DNA of 64,000 bases from an uncultured Solobacterium sp. (GTDB taxonomy: Bacteria; Bacillota_I; Bacilli_A; Erysipelotrichales; Erysipelotrichaceae), in NCBI GenBank assembly GCA_900543035.1, contig UQPV01000005.1:11071-75070 (forward strand), written 5' to 3'. Both the position numbers and the translations under genes were made by a program. The notes under the pieces are model-generated. The model had not been told where the DNA came from and made no database searches. It worked only from the letters and a program-made list of their open reading frames with translations. Of this stretch, positions 44,362 to 54,564 are shown piece by piece (within the stretch, counting starts at the first letter, position 1; each line of letters begins with the position of its first letter).

Positions 44362-45726
44362 TTATTTTGCCTGACGACGGCGTCTGTTCGCCATCAGGAT
44401 CGCTGCCGCTGATACTGCCAGCATGCCGGCAAACGCTGTCGTCTGTGCTGCTGCCGCGGTATCCGTCGTATCGGCATTCGTGCTGCCTGCGCTGTCTTCT
44501 ACTGGCTGCAGGCTATCGATAGCTGTCTGCATCGTCTGCACTGCCTGATCAACTTTTTCCTGCGTCGCTTCTGGATCAGCCAGCACTTTCTTGACCTCAA
44601 AGATCGTGCGATCCAGCATGTTCCTGCTTTCTGCAGTATAACCAGCCAGATTCAGACTGTTCACATACGCGATGATCTCTTCCAATGCGCTCGTGTCTGC
44701 CTTCGTTCTCGCATTCAGGCGCGCTTCTCTCAGCGTCTTCGTCGCTTCATCGATCTCTGCCTGTGCCGTTGCATTGCTCAGGGCTGTCTTCGCTGCATCC
44801 AGCTTCTCTTGCAGTCCTTCTACGCTGCTTGGTACATAGTTGTCGAGGTTGGCGATCATTTCTGTAACGAGCTCGATCTCATGTGCGAGCGCGCTCGTAT
44901 CCAGCGTGATGCTTTCCAGTCCGGCGATCGCGTTGGCCAGGCTGGTGATGGCTTCGGTGACCTCAGCTGTTGTCGCATCGTCATTGTTCGCTGCGGCCTG
45001 TGCAGCTTCGATCGCTGTCTGCAGTGCTTCAAGGCTTTCTGTTGTATAGTTTCCATCAAGGTAACCGTTTGCCGCTTCGATCAATGCGTTCAGCTCTGTC
45101 TTAGAGACGATCTCCCACAGCTCCTGTGCCGCCTTGGTCATCGCTTTGTTCGCTGCCTTCAGCTCGTCTGCGCTCGCATCCGGATCATCGACGAGTGTCT
45201 GCGCTGCCTCTACAGCCGCTTCCAGTGCGTCTACCTTGCCCGGACGGACATTGTCCACGTTGGTCAAGATGTGTTCCTTGATGAAGTCGATCGTCGCCTG
45301 TACGTCTGCCCTTAAGGCATCCGTGCTTTCATCCGTATTCAGCGCCTGCATCGCTTCGCTCAGGTCGAGCAATGCGCTCACGACCGCGGTCACAGACGCA
45401 TTGTCCGGATCATTAAGCAGTGCCTGTGCGGCTGTGATCGCTGCATTCAGCGCTTCATCATCAGAGTCCAGCGCATTGGCTTTGTCGACCATGTTCTGCA
45501 GGGCATTCAGCGCAGATGCGCTTGCCTTGACCTGCAGGGCATCCATCGCTGACTGCAATGCAGATGCGGCCTGATCGACCTGTTCCTGTGTCGCGCTGTC
45601 ATCGGCCATGATCGTTTCTGCGGCTGTCAGGGCATCCTGCAGAGCGGTCCAGCTGTTTGCCGTATAGCCTTCCTCTTTGATGGCCTTCGCTGCATCGATC
45701 ACTTCGCTCAGCGCGGTCTTGTCGAC
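44362..45726 (-). repeat. C-terminal FIVAR/anchor module, copy in GH20
   Basis: Second copy of the module at 33455-34830. The anchors differ at the very end (ILMANRRRRQAK here, GIFLFRRKRQVK in GH89), while the repeat region before is highly similar, consistent with duplication followed by local change. Confidence 0.9.
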
Positions 45727-48700
45727 TGTTTCTTCCACATCGCTCAGGGTGATGTCTTCCAGCCAATAGCTTCCGGCCGGGCGCTCGTTGTTAAACAGAT
45801 AGATCTTTCCGATCTCGCTCGGCGCGGCTGCGCGATATGTATAGTTTTCCGCAAATACTTTTTCTTCGCCATCCGGACCGGTCGCATAAGCAGTATAGGT
45901 GCCTTCTGACAGATCGACTTCGATGCGGATATGGTATGCTTCATTCTGGGTAAAGCGCACATCGCTCTGGACATAGCCTCCGGCTGCGCCGTTGTATGCG
46001 CCAAGCGTTCCCTGATACATGCGGACGATGATCGGTACCTGGCCATAAGCGGTGTAATTGGAATCTGTGCTGCCCAGTCCGACTGCCGTATTGGTCTCGG
46101 CCGGATCGAGCGAAGTGTACATATCGAATTCCACGCTGACCTGATCGCTCGTGCTCGGTCCGATCGCTCTCTTAGCAGAGATGGCGCCGCTGCTGCTTGG
46201 ATCAAGGGCAACGAGGGCATCGCGGGATGGCTTCACGGTCGTGCTGATCGGCGCATATACTTCAAACTCATAGATGCTGCCGCTGTACCAGTTGCCGTTT
46301 CCGGTATGATGCCATCTTTCCTTCTGAACATATTTGACATAGCGGGCATCGACCGGCTCGATCTCGATCGTTTCGATGCTCTGTACGCCGGCACTGCCTT
46401 CTACTGTCGCTTCATTCTTGGTATATACGGTCGTGAATTCTTCACCGTCTTCAGAAACCTGGATCTCGTATTTTCCGACGACGGATTCATAGTTGATCAC
46501 GAATTCGCTGATCTCATAAACATCTCCGAGATCGACAAGCAGCCACTGCTCATCGGCAGCTCTGGAGAACGATACGCGGGAATCGCTGCTGACGATGCCG
46601 TCCACTGCCTTGTCAGCCGTGAATCTGCCGTCACTGACTTCCAGTCCGGATACGTCCACGTCTTTGTTCAGCGCCAGGTTCTCTCTTTCGATGCCGAGCT
46701 CTTCATAGATCTCTTCATCAGAGAGCACGCGGTTGTAGATGGTCAGATCGTCCAGCGTGCCTTTGACATGATCAAAGATCTTCTCCACCGGAAGCACGAA
46801 TGTCGAGCTCTGCTGGCTCTTTCCGCCGATGGTCTCATTGGTCAGCTTGCCTGTGCCGATCAGTCTGCCATTGACATACAGCGTCAGATTCTTGCTGTCG
46901 CAAGTCAGCGCGATGGCGAGCTTCTCTCCTGCCTTCGGCGTGTAATTGAATGTGAATTCATACTGTCCGCGCGCATAGCTGAGCTGTCCCAGCTTGTTCA
47001 GATAGAACGTGCCGTCCGCGCCGCTGAACAATGTTGCGTCATCGGTGATCTCATCAAAGGTCACATTCATCAAAACCGTATATGGATAACCTACGCTGTC
47101 CATCGGCATGCTCATATAACCGGTGCCATCAAAGGTTACTGCGCCGTCATTGACTTCTGCATTGACCAGCTCGGCATCATAGCCATTGGTGCTGGAATCA
47201 ATTGCAGTCGTGCCTGCATCTTCAAATTCATAGTCGGCGATCACATCGGTGTCTGATTCGACGAACCGTCCAGGATTAGCATTCGGCACCTTGTCGATGA
47301 CTGCATCCATCCTTGCCTGGAACTGTTCATATGTCTGTCCTTCCTGCTTCTCACCGAACCAGGTCTTTTCTGAAACGATGGCTACACCGTCTTTGAAGCG
47401 GTCAAATACATCGAACCAGGAGAATCCGGTGCGGAAAGATGTCATGTCGTTCCACAGGCAGAATTCTGCGCCCTTTGTCTGCGGATGCGCGATCGGCATG
47501 ATGGCTTCGCCAGAAGGATTGCGTCCGGACTTGAAGTTGTTGACTTCAAATTCATTGTACAGACGCTCCAGATCCATGCGGTCCGGATATCCGGCATTTC
47601 CTGATGGCACGATGTAGAGCCATCCGCCGTAAGTATTGATGATGTCATAGCCTAGATCATACATTTCATGGACATCTGCCCAGTATGGCGCCCACAGATT
47701 CAGCGTCGCATCCGTGGATACCGGCGTCGTTCCGTTGAATCCGTTCTTTCCCAGGGATGCCCATACTCTGGATTCATATCCCTTGTCGTTGACATAATTG
47801 ATGAAGTGATCGGTCCATGCGCGCATCTGCTCGCCATAGGACTTGCTGTATTCGTCAGTTCCGATATGGAAATGATCGCTCTGAATGACCGGATCTTCTC
47901 CATCCAGGTATTCATCGATCAGGTTTTCGATGATCTCCTGGTTTGCGGCTCTCGCCTCATCTGTCGTGATATCCAGATAGCCGGTCGACAACATCTTCAC
48001 GCCCGGGATATCTCTGAAGCATTCCGCATGATACGGCGTATCGATCTCGGTAATGACATCTATGCTATATTTCTTCATGTCTTTCTGATACTGGCGATAG
48101 TCATCCTTGGTATAATAGCCATCTTCGGCGACGATCATCGGATAGACTTCGCTTTCCAGACGGAATGCGCTGTATCCTGAACCGCTCCAATAGTCATTGA
48201 TGTGCACATGGGTCTCATTCAGCTTGAACCAGGACATGTAGATGCTCATCTCTTCCAGGTATTCCAGCGGGATGTACATTCTTCCGACATCGATCATGCC
48301 GGCGCGCACTTCATATTTCGGATAGTCTCTGACCAATCCCTTCGGGATCTCGTTTCGGTCTTCATCCTGATAGAGGATCTGCGTGATGGTCGCACCGCCA
48401 TAGGTCATGCCGGTCACGGTCGGTGAAGTGATGGTCAGCGTGTCACTGATGATCAGTTCATATCCTTCTTCACCCAGCTCCTCCACGCTGCCGCCTGCGC
48501 GCAGATAGATATCGCCGCTCTGTGGTTCTTCTCCGCTGACGATATCGATCTCTCTGTCCAGCATATCCATGAAGTAAGTCTGGATCACTTCTGCGGCCTG
48601 CCGCATGCTGTCATCGCTCAGGATCAGATCTATATCATCGCTGATCACGAAATTGCCGGTCGATCCTTTCCACTCGCGCAGTCCCGGGAGCACGTTCGGC

Positions 48701-49548
48701 ACGGCGTTGTCCCCTGCCTGCACCATATACTTTCCTGGGATGGTGATCTGAATATCTGTATCAGACGTGGCATAATCTGTCTCATCGCTTTCATTCACCA
48801 CTTTGTAAAGCAGGTTGACGTTCATATCGACCAGCGGCTGGATGATCGTGCCATCCAGCTTCAGCACCTGCTGGTTATCGCTTCCAAACAAAGAAATGCG
48901 GTAGCCCTCAGGCACTTCCGGAAGGATCACGCTCTTCTGATCGGCAGACAGACGAGGCGCCTGTCCCTGCAGGGAATCCAGAACGTCCTTTGCGCTGTCC
49001 ATGCGGTTTTCAGCATAGACCTCCAGTTCATAGATGGAATAGCCATAGCTTGCGGTCTTCGGTTCTCTGCAATAGATGCGGACAAACCGTGCGCTGTCTA
49101 CGCCCAGGTCACGGTGCGTCTGCTGTCCGGCCTCCTCTGCCGTACATGTCTTTACGGTTTCATATTCCTCGCCATCCAGGGATACCTGAATGTCATATTC
49201 AGTGGCAAATGCGGCTTCCCAGTAGATCTCGATCTGATTGATCGGGGTTTCCTCCCCCAGGTCCACAGCAAGCCACTGTTCTTTTGTTCCTGTATCTCCT
49301 GTTCCCTCATTGCTCGTTCCTGTCGCTCTCTTTGAGCTCCATCTGGAGTCAGAGCCAGACACATCGCCATCTACAGCCTTGTCTGGTGTCCAGGACCGGT
49401 TAGGATAGGAGCTGGATGCGGTCGCTGTCTGTCCCAGCGCAAGATTCTCATTTGCCGCGGCGATCACCGGGGAGGAAAATGAGGGAATCAGACTCAGCGT
49501 CATCATCATGGCCAGAAACAGATGCACGATCTTGTGTTTCAGTTTCAT
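44362..49548 (-). CDS. Secreted multidomain GH20 exo-hexosaminidase
   Basis: A 1728-residue secreted glycosidase. Signal peptide about 1-31; F5/8-type domain about 35-180; GH20 N-terminal domain about 260-390; GH20 barrel about 395-760, with the catalytic Asp-Glu pair in HIGTDEYSKS (about 562). Then a laminin-G-like lectin domain (about 775-960, YEFEDAGTTAID), a second F5/8-type domain (about 965-1105), another lectin-like domain, FIVAR-like helical repeats and a membrane anchor with RRRRQAK. GH20 enzymes release beta-linked GlcNAc/GalNAc or lacto-N-biose; exact specificity is not readable here. It sits between mutL and mutS and shares operator and tail with GH89. Confidence 0.9.
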   Translation of the reverse strand: MKLKHKIVHLFLAMMMTLSLIPSFSSPVIAAANENLALGQTATASSSYPNRSWTPDKAVDGDVSGSDSRWSSKRATGTSNEGTGDTGTKEQWLAVDLGEETPINQIEIYWEAAFATEYDIQVSLDGEEYETVKTCTAEEAGQQTHRDLGVDSARFVRIYCREPKTASYGYSIYELEVYAENRMDSAKDVLDSLQGQAPRLSADQKSVILPEVPEGYRISLFGSDNQQVLKLDGTIIQPLVDMNVNLLYKVVNESDETDYATSDTDIQITIPGKYMVQAGDNAVPNVLPGLREWKGSTGNFVISDDIDLILSDDSMRQAAEVIQTYFMDMLDREIDIVSGEEPQSGDIYLRAGGSVEELGEEGYELIISDTLTITSPTVTGMTYGGATITQILYQDEDRNEIPKGLVRDYPKYEVRAGMIDVGRMYIPLEYLEEMSIYMSWFKLNETHVHINDYWSGSGYSAFRLESEVYPMIVAEDGYYTKDDYRQYQKDMKKYSIDVITEIDTPYHAECFRDIPGVKMLSTGYLDITTDEARAANQEIIENLIDEYLDGEDPVIQSDHFHIGTDEYSKSYGEQMRAWTDHFINYVNDKGYESRVWASLGKNGFNGTTPVSTDATLNLWAPYWADVHEMYDLGYDIINTYGGWLYIVPSGNAGYPDRMDLERLYNEFEVNNFKSGRNPSGEAIMPIAHPQTKGAEFCLWNDMTSFRTGFSWFDVFDRFKDGVAIVSEKTWFGEKQEGQTYEQFQARMDAVIDKVPNANPGRFVESDTDVIADYEFEDAGTTAIDSSTNGYDAELVNAEVNDGAVTFDGTGYMSMPMDSVGYPYTVLMNVTFDEITDDATLFSGADGTFYLNKLGQLSYARGQYEFTFNYTPKAGEKLAIALTCDSKNLTLYVNGRLIGTGKLTNETIGGKSQQSSTFVLPVEKIFDHVKGTLDDLTIYNRVLSDEEIYEELGIERENLALNKDVDVSGLEVSDGRFTADKAVDGIVSSDSRVSFSRAADEQWLLVDLGDVYEISEFVINYESVVGKYEIQVSEDGEEFTTVYTKNEATVEGSAGVQSIETIEIEPVDARYVKYVQKERWHHTGNGNWYSGSIYEFEVYAPISTTVKPSRDALVALDPSSSGAISAKRAIGPSTSDQVSVEFDMYTSLDPAETNTAVGLGSTDSNYTAYGQVPIIVRMYQGTLGAYNGAAGGYVQSDVRFTQNEAYHIRIEVDLSEGTYTAYATGPDGEEKVFAENYTYRAAAPSEIGKIYLFNNERPAGSYWLEDITLSDVEETVDKTALSEVIDAAKAIKEEGYTANSWTALQDALTAAETIMADDSATQEQVDQAASALQSAMDALQVKASASALNALQNMVDKANALDSDDEALNAAITAAQALLNDPDNASVTAVVSALLDLSEAMQALNTDESTDALRADVQATIDFIKEHILTNVDNVRPGKVDALEAAVEAAQTLVDDPDASADELKAANKAMTKAAQELWEIVSKTELNALIEAANGYLDGNYTTESLEALQTAIEAAQAAANNDDATTAEVTEAITSLANAIAGLESITLDTSALAHEIELVTEMIANLDNYVPSSVEGLQEKLDAAKTALSNATAQAEIDEATKTLREARLNARTKADTSALEEIIAYVNSLNLAGYTAESRNMLDRTIFEVKKVLADPEATQEKVDQAVQTMQTAIDSLQPVEDSAGSTNADTTDTAAAAQTTAFAGMLAVSAAAILMANRRRRQAK

Positions 49549-49633
49549 CTTCTTCTTTTCTCCTTCCTTATGTTGTTCAGACCACCGTCACCTGTTCACC
49601 ATCCTTTCGTGATCTGAAATTCTCCATACTATC

Positions 49634-49679
49634 ATTATAGTGATAATTTATGGTAATATCTTGCACTTTGTTGTAATAT
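49634..49679 (-). promoter_or_regulatory. GH20 promoter with two-repeat operator
   Basis: ATATTACAA (49679..49671) and ATATTACCA (49659..49651) are 20 bp apart, separated by CAAAGTGCAAG. The near copy ends 11 bases before TATAAT (49639..49634). The rest of the 343-base gap 49549-49891 holds a 22-base repeat and the mutS terminator; no further gene is seen. Confidence 0.7.
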
Positions 49680-49766
49680 GTTGACCTCATCGGCACGATC
49701 AAACGACACAAACGTCATGCCTCAGCGCGAGATTGAACGCGCTTACAATTTTAGTATGCCTGTTTT

Positions 49767-49788
49767 CATTTTTCCTGTAAAGATAAAA
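49767..49788. repeat. 22-base element shared with the binding-protein operon (copy 2)
   Basis: It matches 33386-33407 at 21 of 22 positions. It lies about 90 bases upstream of the GH20 operator, next to a possible second -10 (TAAAAT, 49753..49748). Confidence 0.5.
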
Positions 49789-49831
49789 AACGCGGAAATT
49801 TCTCTGCCAAGAAATTGCCGTTTCACCGATC

Positions 49832-49870
49832 AAAAAAAAGAGACAGGAAGGATCGATCTTCTCTGTCTCT
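49832..49870 (-). terminator. Terminator after mutS
   Basis: AGAGACAG/CTGTCTCT outer stem continuing into GAAG/CTTC, then eight T on the minus strand. Confidence 0.88.
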
Positions 49871-49891
49871 CTGTCTTGATCACCTGGATCA

Positions 49892-52426
49892 CTATGCTGT
49901 TCTTTTCTTTTTCAATTCATACAGAAAGCTCATCGCTTCCATCGGCGTCATGGAATTGATGTCGATCATATCGATCATCTCCATGATCTCCTTCTGCTTG
50001 GGATCGTCCTTTTCCACGACCAGCATCTGCGGCTGATAGACGCCATGGTTTTCCTCTCGTTCTAAGGCGTCCAGCAGCTGTCCCGCTCTTTGCAGGATGA
50101 CCTCCGGCAGCTTGGCCAGCCTGGCGACATTGATGCCGTAGGACTTGTCTGCCTTGCCATCCACGACCCGGTAAAGGAAGGTCACATGATCATCCTCCTC
50201 ATGCACATCCACGTGAATGTTGCGGATCTCTTCGCTGTGCTCACCCAGCTGGGTCAGCTCGTGATAGTGCGTCGAAAACAGCGTCTTGGCATGAATGTTC
50301 TCATTGATGTATTCGATCATCGCCTGAGCCAGCGCCATGCCGTCATAGGTGGATGTTCCTCGTCCGATCTCATCAAAGAGGATCAACGAACGATCCGTAG
50401 CATGCTGAAGGGCATGATTTGCTTCCATCATCTCGACCATGAAGGTGGACTTTCCGCTCAGGATATCGTCGCTCGCACCGATGCGGGTGAAGATCTGATC
50501 AAAGATCGGAAGATCCGCTTTTCTGGCTGGAACAAAGCTGCCGATCTGCGCCATGATGACCAGCAGCGCGTTCTGCCGCATATATGTGGATTTACCGCCC
50601 ATGTTCGGACCGGTGATGATGCTGATGGCCTGCCGTTCATCCATGTGCAGATTATTGGACACATAGCGTTTTTTCTTCATCATGCTGTCGAGGATAGGAT
50701 GTCTTCCTTCGACGATATCGATGGCATGACCGTCATGAAACTGTGGACGCACATAGCCATGATCCACAGCCAGCACAGCCAGCGCATAAAGCACATCGAT
50801 GGTGGCCAGTGCCTGCGCCAGATCATGAAGCTTAGGAAGATAGACCTTGATCTGATTGAGCAAATCAGCAAACAGCTCTGCTTCCAAACGGATCTTCTCT
50901 TCCTGGGCATGCAGGATCAGTTCTTCTTTTTCTTTCAATTCGTCAGTGATGAAACGTTCGGCGTTAGCCAGTGTCTGTTTGCGCACATAACCAAATTCGG
51001 GCTTGACGGCATCCAGGCTTCCTTTGCGGACCTCGATGTAATAGCCGAACACACGATTGTATCCGATCTTTAAGGAGCGGATGCCGGTCCGCTCTTTTTC
51101 CCTGGCTTCCAGCTCCAGTATCCAGCTCTTCCCGTCTCTGCTGATGCCGCGCAGTTCATCGAGGCGCGCATTGTATCCGTCTACGAATACGCCGCCATCT
51201 TTGATGGTCAGCGGCGGTTCATCCACGATCGCGCCATCGATCCGATCATGCAGCTCCTGGCAAGTATCGATGTTCCGGTATTCCTGATAGCTGGGGCAGT
51301 CTTTGAACAGATCGAAGATGACCGGCGCATGTTCAAGCGTGCTCACCAGGCGCAGCACATCGCGCGGAGACGCGCTGCCATACGCTACCCTTGCGCCGAG
51401 GCGTTCCAGGTCATAGACATAACGAAGGTGTTCCTTCAGCTCATCCCGGATAAGGAATTCGCTGCTCAGATATTCGACCGCATCCAGCCGCTTCTCGATC
51501 TCTTTGCGCTGGATGAGCGGATACTCGATCCATTTTTTCAGCATCCGTGAGCCCATGGCGCTGAGACATTTATCCATGAAGGACCAAAGGGTCATCTGCC
51601 GGTTTCCATTTCGCTGGGAACTGGTCAGCTCCAGGTTCTGCTTGGTCGAATAATCCATCTGCAGGAATTCCTGCTCATAGATCATCTCCAGCGGCTGCAG
51701 ATGCGACATGGAGCGTTTCTGTGTCTCATCGAGATAATTCATCAACAGGCCGAAGGTGTGCAGGACTTTCTGATTCTCGATGCCCTGCACCAGCGGCTGA
51801 TAGATCTCGCGGATCTCATCTTTCTCCATGGAGGAGATCGTGATCGTCTGCAGCTCTTCGATCATCTTGCGCAGCCGCCGGTCAAACTGATGTTCCACGA
51901 CGATCTCGCGCACATTGTTCTGCAAAAGCACCTTTTGCAAAGAGATGACGCTTTTATCCATGAGCTGCGCCTTCAGCTCTCCTGTCGTCATCTCACAGAG
52001 CACGACGCACAGCCCGTACTGATAATCATATACGGAAGCGATATAGCTGCTCGTCCGCTCATCGCTCTGTTCATCCATCAGCGTCCCGGGCGTCACGATG
52101 CGGATCACTTCACGCTGCACGAGTCCCTTGGCCAGCGCCGGATCCTCCACTTGCTCTACGATCGCGACCTTATATCCCTTCTGGATGAGCCGCTGGATGT
52201 AGCTATTTGCCGCATGGTGCGGAACGCCGCACATCGGCACTTTTTCCTCCACGCCCGCATTGCGCCCGGTCAGCACAAGGTCGAGCTCCAGCGACGCAGT
52301 CTTCGCGTCATCAAAAAACATCTCATAAAAATCACCGAGACGATAAAAGATGATCGCGTCTGGATTCTCTCTTTTCATCTGCAGATAATGCTGCATCATC
52401 GGGGTGTATTTATTTTTTTCCGCCAT
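49892..52426 (-). CDS. mutS: DNA mismatch repair protein MutS
   Basis: An 844-residue mismatch-recognition ATPase. The N-terminal YTPMMQHYLQMKRE and the mismatch-contact region FYRLGDFYEMFFDDA (Phe-x-Glu) are intact. The core and lever domains follow, then Walker A TGPNMGGKSTYMRQ, LILFDEIGRGTSTYDGMA and STHYHEL. The ATG at 52426 has GGAG 8 bases upstream. An extended -10 (TGG-TATAAT) lies about 45 bases before it. It no longer adjoins mutL. Confidence 0.96.
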   Translation of the reverse strand: MAEKNKYTPMMQHYLQMKRENPDAIIFYRLGDFYEMFFDDAKTASLELDLVLTGRNAGVEEKVPMCGVPHHAANSYIQRLIQKGYKVAIVEQVEDPALAKGLVQREVIRIVTPGTLMDEQSDERTSSYIASVYDYQYGLCVVLCEMTTGELKAQLMDKSVISLQKVLLQNNVREIVVEHQFDRRLRKMIEELQTITISSMEKDEIREIYQPLVQGIENQKVLHTFGLLMNYLDETQKRSMSHLQPLEMIYEQEFLQMDYSTKQNLELTSSQRNGNRQMTLWSFMDKCLSAMGSRMLKKWIEYPLIQRKEIEKRLDAVEYLSSEFLIRDELKEHLRYVYDLERLGARVAYGSASPRDVLRLVSTLEHAPVIFDLFKDCPSYQEYRNIDTCQELHDRIDGAIVDEPPLTIKDGGVFVDGYNARLDELRGISRDGKSWILELEAREKERTGIRSLKIGYNRVFGYYIEVRKGSLDAVKPEFGYVRKQTLANAERFITDELKEKEELILHAQEEKIRLEAELFADLLNQIKVYLPKLHDLAQALATIDVLYALAVLAVDHGYVRPQFHDGHAIDIVEGRHPILDSMMKKKRYVSNNLHMDERQAISIITGPNMGGKSTYMRQNALLVIMAQIGSFVPARKADLPIFDQIFTRIGASDDILSGKSTFMVEMMEANHALQHATDRSLILFDEIGRGTSTYDGMALAQAMIEYINENIHAKTLFSTHYHELTQLGEHSEEIRNIHVDVHEEDDHVTFLYRVVDGKADKSYGINVARLAKLPEVILQRAGQLLDALEREENHGVYQPQMLVVEKDDPKQKEIMEMIDMIDINSMTPMEAMSFLYELKKKRTA

Positions 52427-52658
52427 CTGCATCACTCCATCCATTTAGTCACGATCTCTGATCTGATTTTATCATTATACCATATTTTGTCGATTTTCAG
52501 TGAATCTGATCGTGTCTGGGCACGGTAAAAATCACGTTTCCCCTGCCTTAATTTCACACAAATTATCCGATGAATCTCCCTTCTGATCTGATGAAATATG
52601 CTATAATGGTTAAAGATTCCTATATGGATCTGCAAACATCGTTATCGGGAGGAATGTC

Positions 52659-53873
52659 ATGAAACGTTCTCTGAAATATACCAAGCAGCCCAACCGGATC
52701 GATTTTGGATTTCTGGCCATTCTGATCGGCATGATGATCACGAGCCTGATCGCCATATTCACTTCATTCAACTTGATGTCACAGAGCCTCTCCGGAACAT
52801 CCGTCATGATCCAGCAGCTCGTCTGGTATGCATTCAGCTTCTTCATCATGGGTCTGATCATGTTTTTCGGAAACGATACGGTCATGAAATATATCAAGCT
52901 GATCTATTTCATTTTGCTTGGCTGCCTAGCTTATCTATTATTATCCAAATATATGGAAGCTTTTCTGGGAAATGGCCGTCATCTGCCGCTGGCTGATGAC
53001 ATCAACGGCGCATATGCCTGGTTCCAGTTTCCCTTTGCCAGCTTTCAGCCCAGTGAATTCATGAAGATCGTACTGATCCTGATCTGTTCAGACATCATCG
53101 ATCAACACAACAGCAACCGCTCCATGGTCACGTATACCAGCGACATCGAGCTGTTCAAGAAGATCTTGATCTGGGCCGGTCCGCCGCTTTTGCTCATCCT
53201 GCTTCAGCCGGACACCGGTGTCTGCCTGATCATCGGCATCACGCTGCTCGTCATGCTGATGTGCAGCGGCATCAAGAAACAATGGTTCCTCATCGGCGGA
53301 GGCATCGTGCTGGCCGCTGTGCTGATCTTCTTCTATTTATATTTCTTCCAGTATGAGCTGCTGACCCGCTATATCCAGGGATATCAGCTCAGCAGGATCA
53401 CCGCGTGGATCTATCCGGAGGAAAACATGCTCGGCATCGGCAATCAGCTCTACACTTCCCTGCTTTCGCTGGGATCGGCCGGCATATCCGGCTTCGGCCT
53501 TCAGCCTGATGTCGTCGCCATACCGGAGGCGCATACCGATTTCATCTTCGCTGCCGTCGGCCAGTCATTCGGTCTGATCGGCACGACCTTCATCTTGATC
53601 ATGTGCCTTCTGCTTGATCTCTACATCCTGCGGATCGCAGTCAATACGTCCATCATGTCAGAAAAATACATGATCAGCGGCGTGCTCGGCATCCTCGTTT
53701 ATCAACAGATCCAGAATCTGGGCATGATCTGCGGCCTGCTGCCGATCACCGGCATCACGCTGCCGCTCATCTCTTATGGCGGATCGTCGATCCTTTCTTA
53801 CTTCATCGTATTCGGCATGATCATGAACATCAGTTCCCATGCCAAGAAGTATTCTGATTTCACTTACAACTGA
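52659..53873 (+). CDS. RodA/FtsW-family peptidoglycan glycosyltransferase (SEDS)
   Basis: A 404-residue SEDS protein with about ten membrane segments. Typical motifs: WFQFPFASFQPSEFMKIVLIL, LLQPDTGVCLIIG, EAHTDFIFAAVGQSFGLIG, and GITLPLISYGGSSILSYF. SEDS proteins polymerise lipid II in elongation, division or spore cortex; the family alone does not say which, but no penicillin-binding protein is adjacent and the short form favours RodA. GGGAGGA precedes the ATG. An extended -10 (TGC-TATAAT, 52602-52607) precedes it. Confidence 0.88.
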   Translation: MKRSLKYTKQPNRIDFGFLAILIGMMITSLIAIFTSFNLMSQSLSGTSVMIQQLVWYAFSFFIMGLIMFFGNDTVMKYIKLIYFILLGCLAYLLLSKYMEAFLGNGRHLPLADDINGAYAWFQFPFASFQPSEFMKIVLILICSDIIDQHNSNRSMVTYTSDIELFKKILIWAGPPLLLILLQPDTGVCLIIGITLLVMLMCSGIKKQWFLIGGGIVLAAVLIFFYLYFFQYELLTRYIQGYQLSRITAWIYPEENMLGIGNQLYTSLLSLGSAGISGFGLQPDVVAIPEAHTDFIFAAVGQSFGLIGTTFILIMCLLLDLYILRIAVNTSIMSEKYMISGVLGILVYQQIQNLGMICGLLPITGITLPLISYGGSSILSYFIVFGMIMNISSHAKKYSDFTYN

Positions 53874-53906
53874 ACAGGCGGACAGAAAGCTCTGTCCGCC
53901 TGTTTT
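53873..53906. terminator. Bidirectional terminator, RodA-like gene and CYTH gene
   Basis: 13-bp stem AACAGGCGGACAG/CTGTCCGCCTGTT, 6-base loop, T-run on the plus side; begins at the last base of the stop codon. Confidence 0.9.
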
Positions 53907-53910
53907 ACGC

Positions 53911-54471
53911 TCATTTGTTCATCCACGGCGTCCCTACCGCACGCATCACTTTGGATCGGCAATTTCCTTCATAGCTGGCACCGATCTGTTCCAGCAGCTG
54001 CTGAAACACCTTCAGCCCATCATGCGGTCTGAGGTATTCATACTCGACTTCATAATCATACTGCTCGCGATATTCATTATAGTCCAAACAGATCTCCGCA
54101 TCCTCCGTGATCATCTTGGCCCGCCAGGTCGTCAGCCTGCCGATCTCCTGCAGCGGTTCAGTGATCTGATGCTCCTTTAACAGCGCCTGCACCTGCGGAT
54201 TATACAATGCAAAAAGCGAATTCTCACTGACCGGCAGTTCATATTCCATGACCGTATCGCTGTTTTTTCTGATCTTCAGCGTAAAGATATGTTTGTTGTT
54301 AATCGTCCTGATCCGCATCGATCCATACTGCCTGCGGATCTTCCAGTCCTCTGTATCATAATACCGGTTTTCCTGTTTGACCGGTCTGGGATTGCCGAGC
54401 AGATCGCAGAGCCGCTGAAACTGCTTTTCGCTCAGCATCACCTTATATTCTTTTTCCTCATGTTCTTTCAT
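53911..54471 (-). CDS. CYTH domain protein (YjbK-like)
   Basis: A 186-residue triphosphate-tunnel protein. It starts with EEKEYKVML (the ExExK-type signature), has IRTINNKHIFTLKIRK and EICLDYNEY, and ends with a basic cluster. Enzymes of this fold hydrolyse triphosphates or bind polyphosphate. The start at 54471 has AGGAGG 7 bases upstream; the frame is open further upstream but that stretch overlaps the divergent NAD kinase. CYTH and NAD kinase genes are neighbours in many Bacillota. Confidence 0.85.
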   Translation of the reverse strand: MKEHEEKEYKVMLSEKQFQRLCDLLGNPRPVKQENRYYDTEDWKIRRQYGSMRIRTINNKHIFTLKIRKNSDTVMEYELPVSENSLFALYNPQVQALLKEHQITEPLQEIGRLTTWRAKMITEDAEICLDYNEYREQYDYEVEYEYLRPHDGLKVFQQLLEQIGASYEGNCRSKVMRAVGTPWMNK

Positions 54472-54564
54472 TTCCATTCCTCCTGCACAACTGTCGTCAT
54501 TATTATACCACATGGCAATTCTGTTCAAACTATGGTAAACTTTACTGCATAAAGGAGTGATCGC

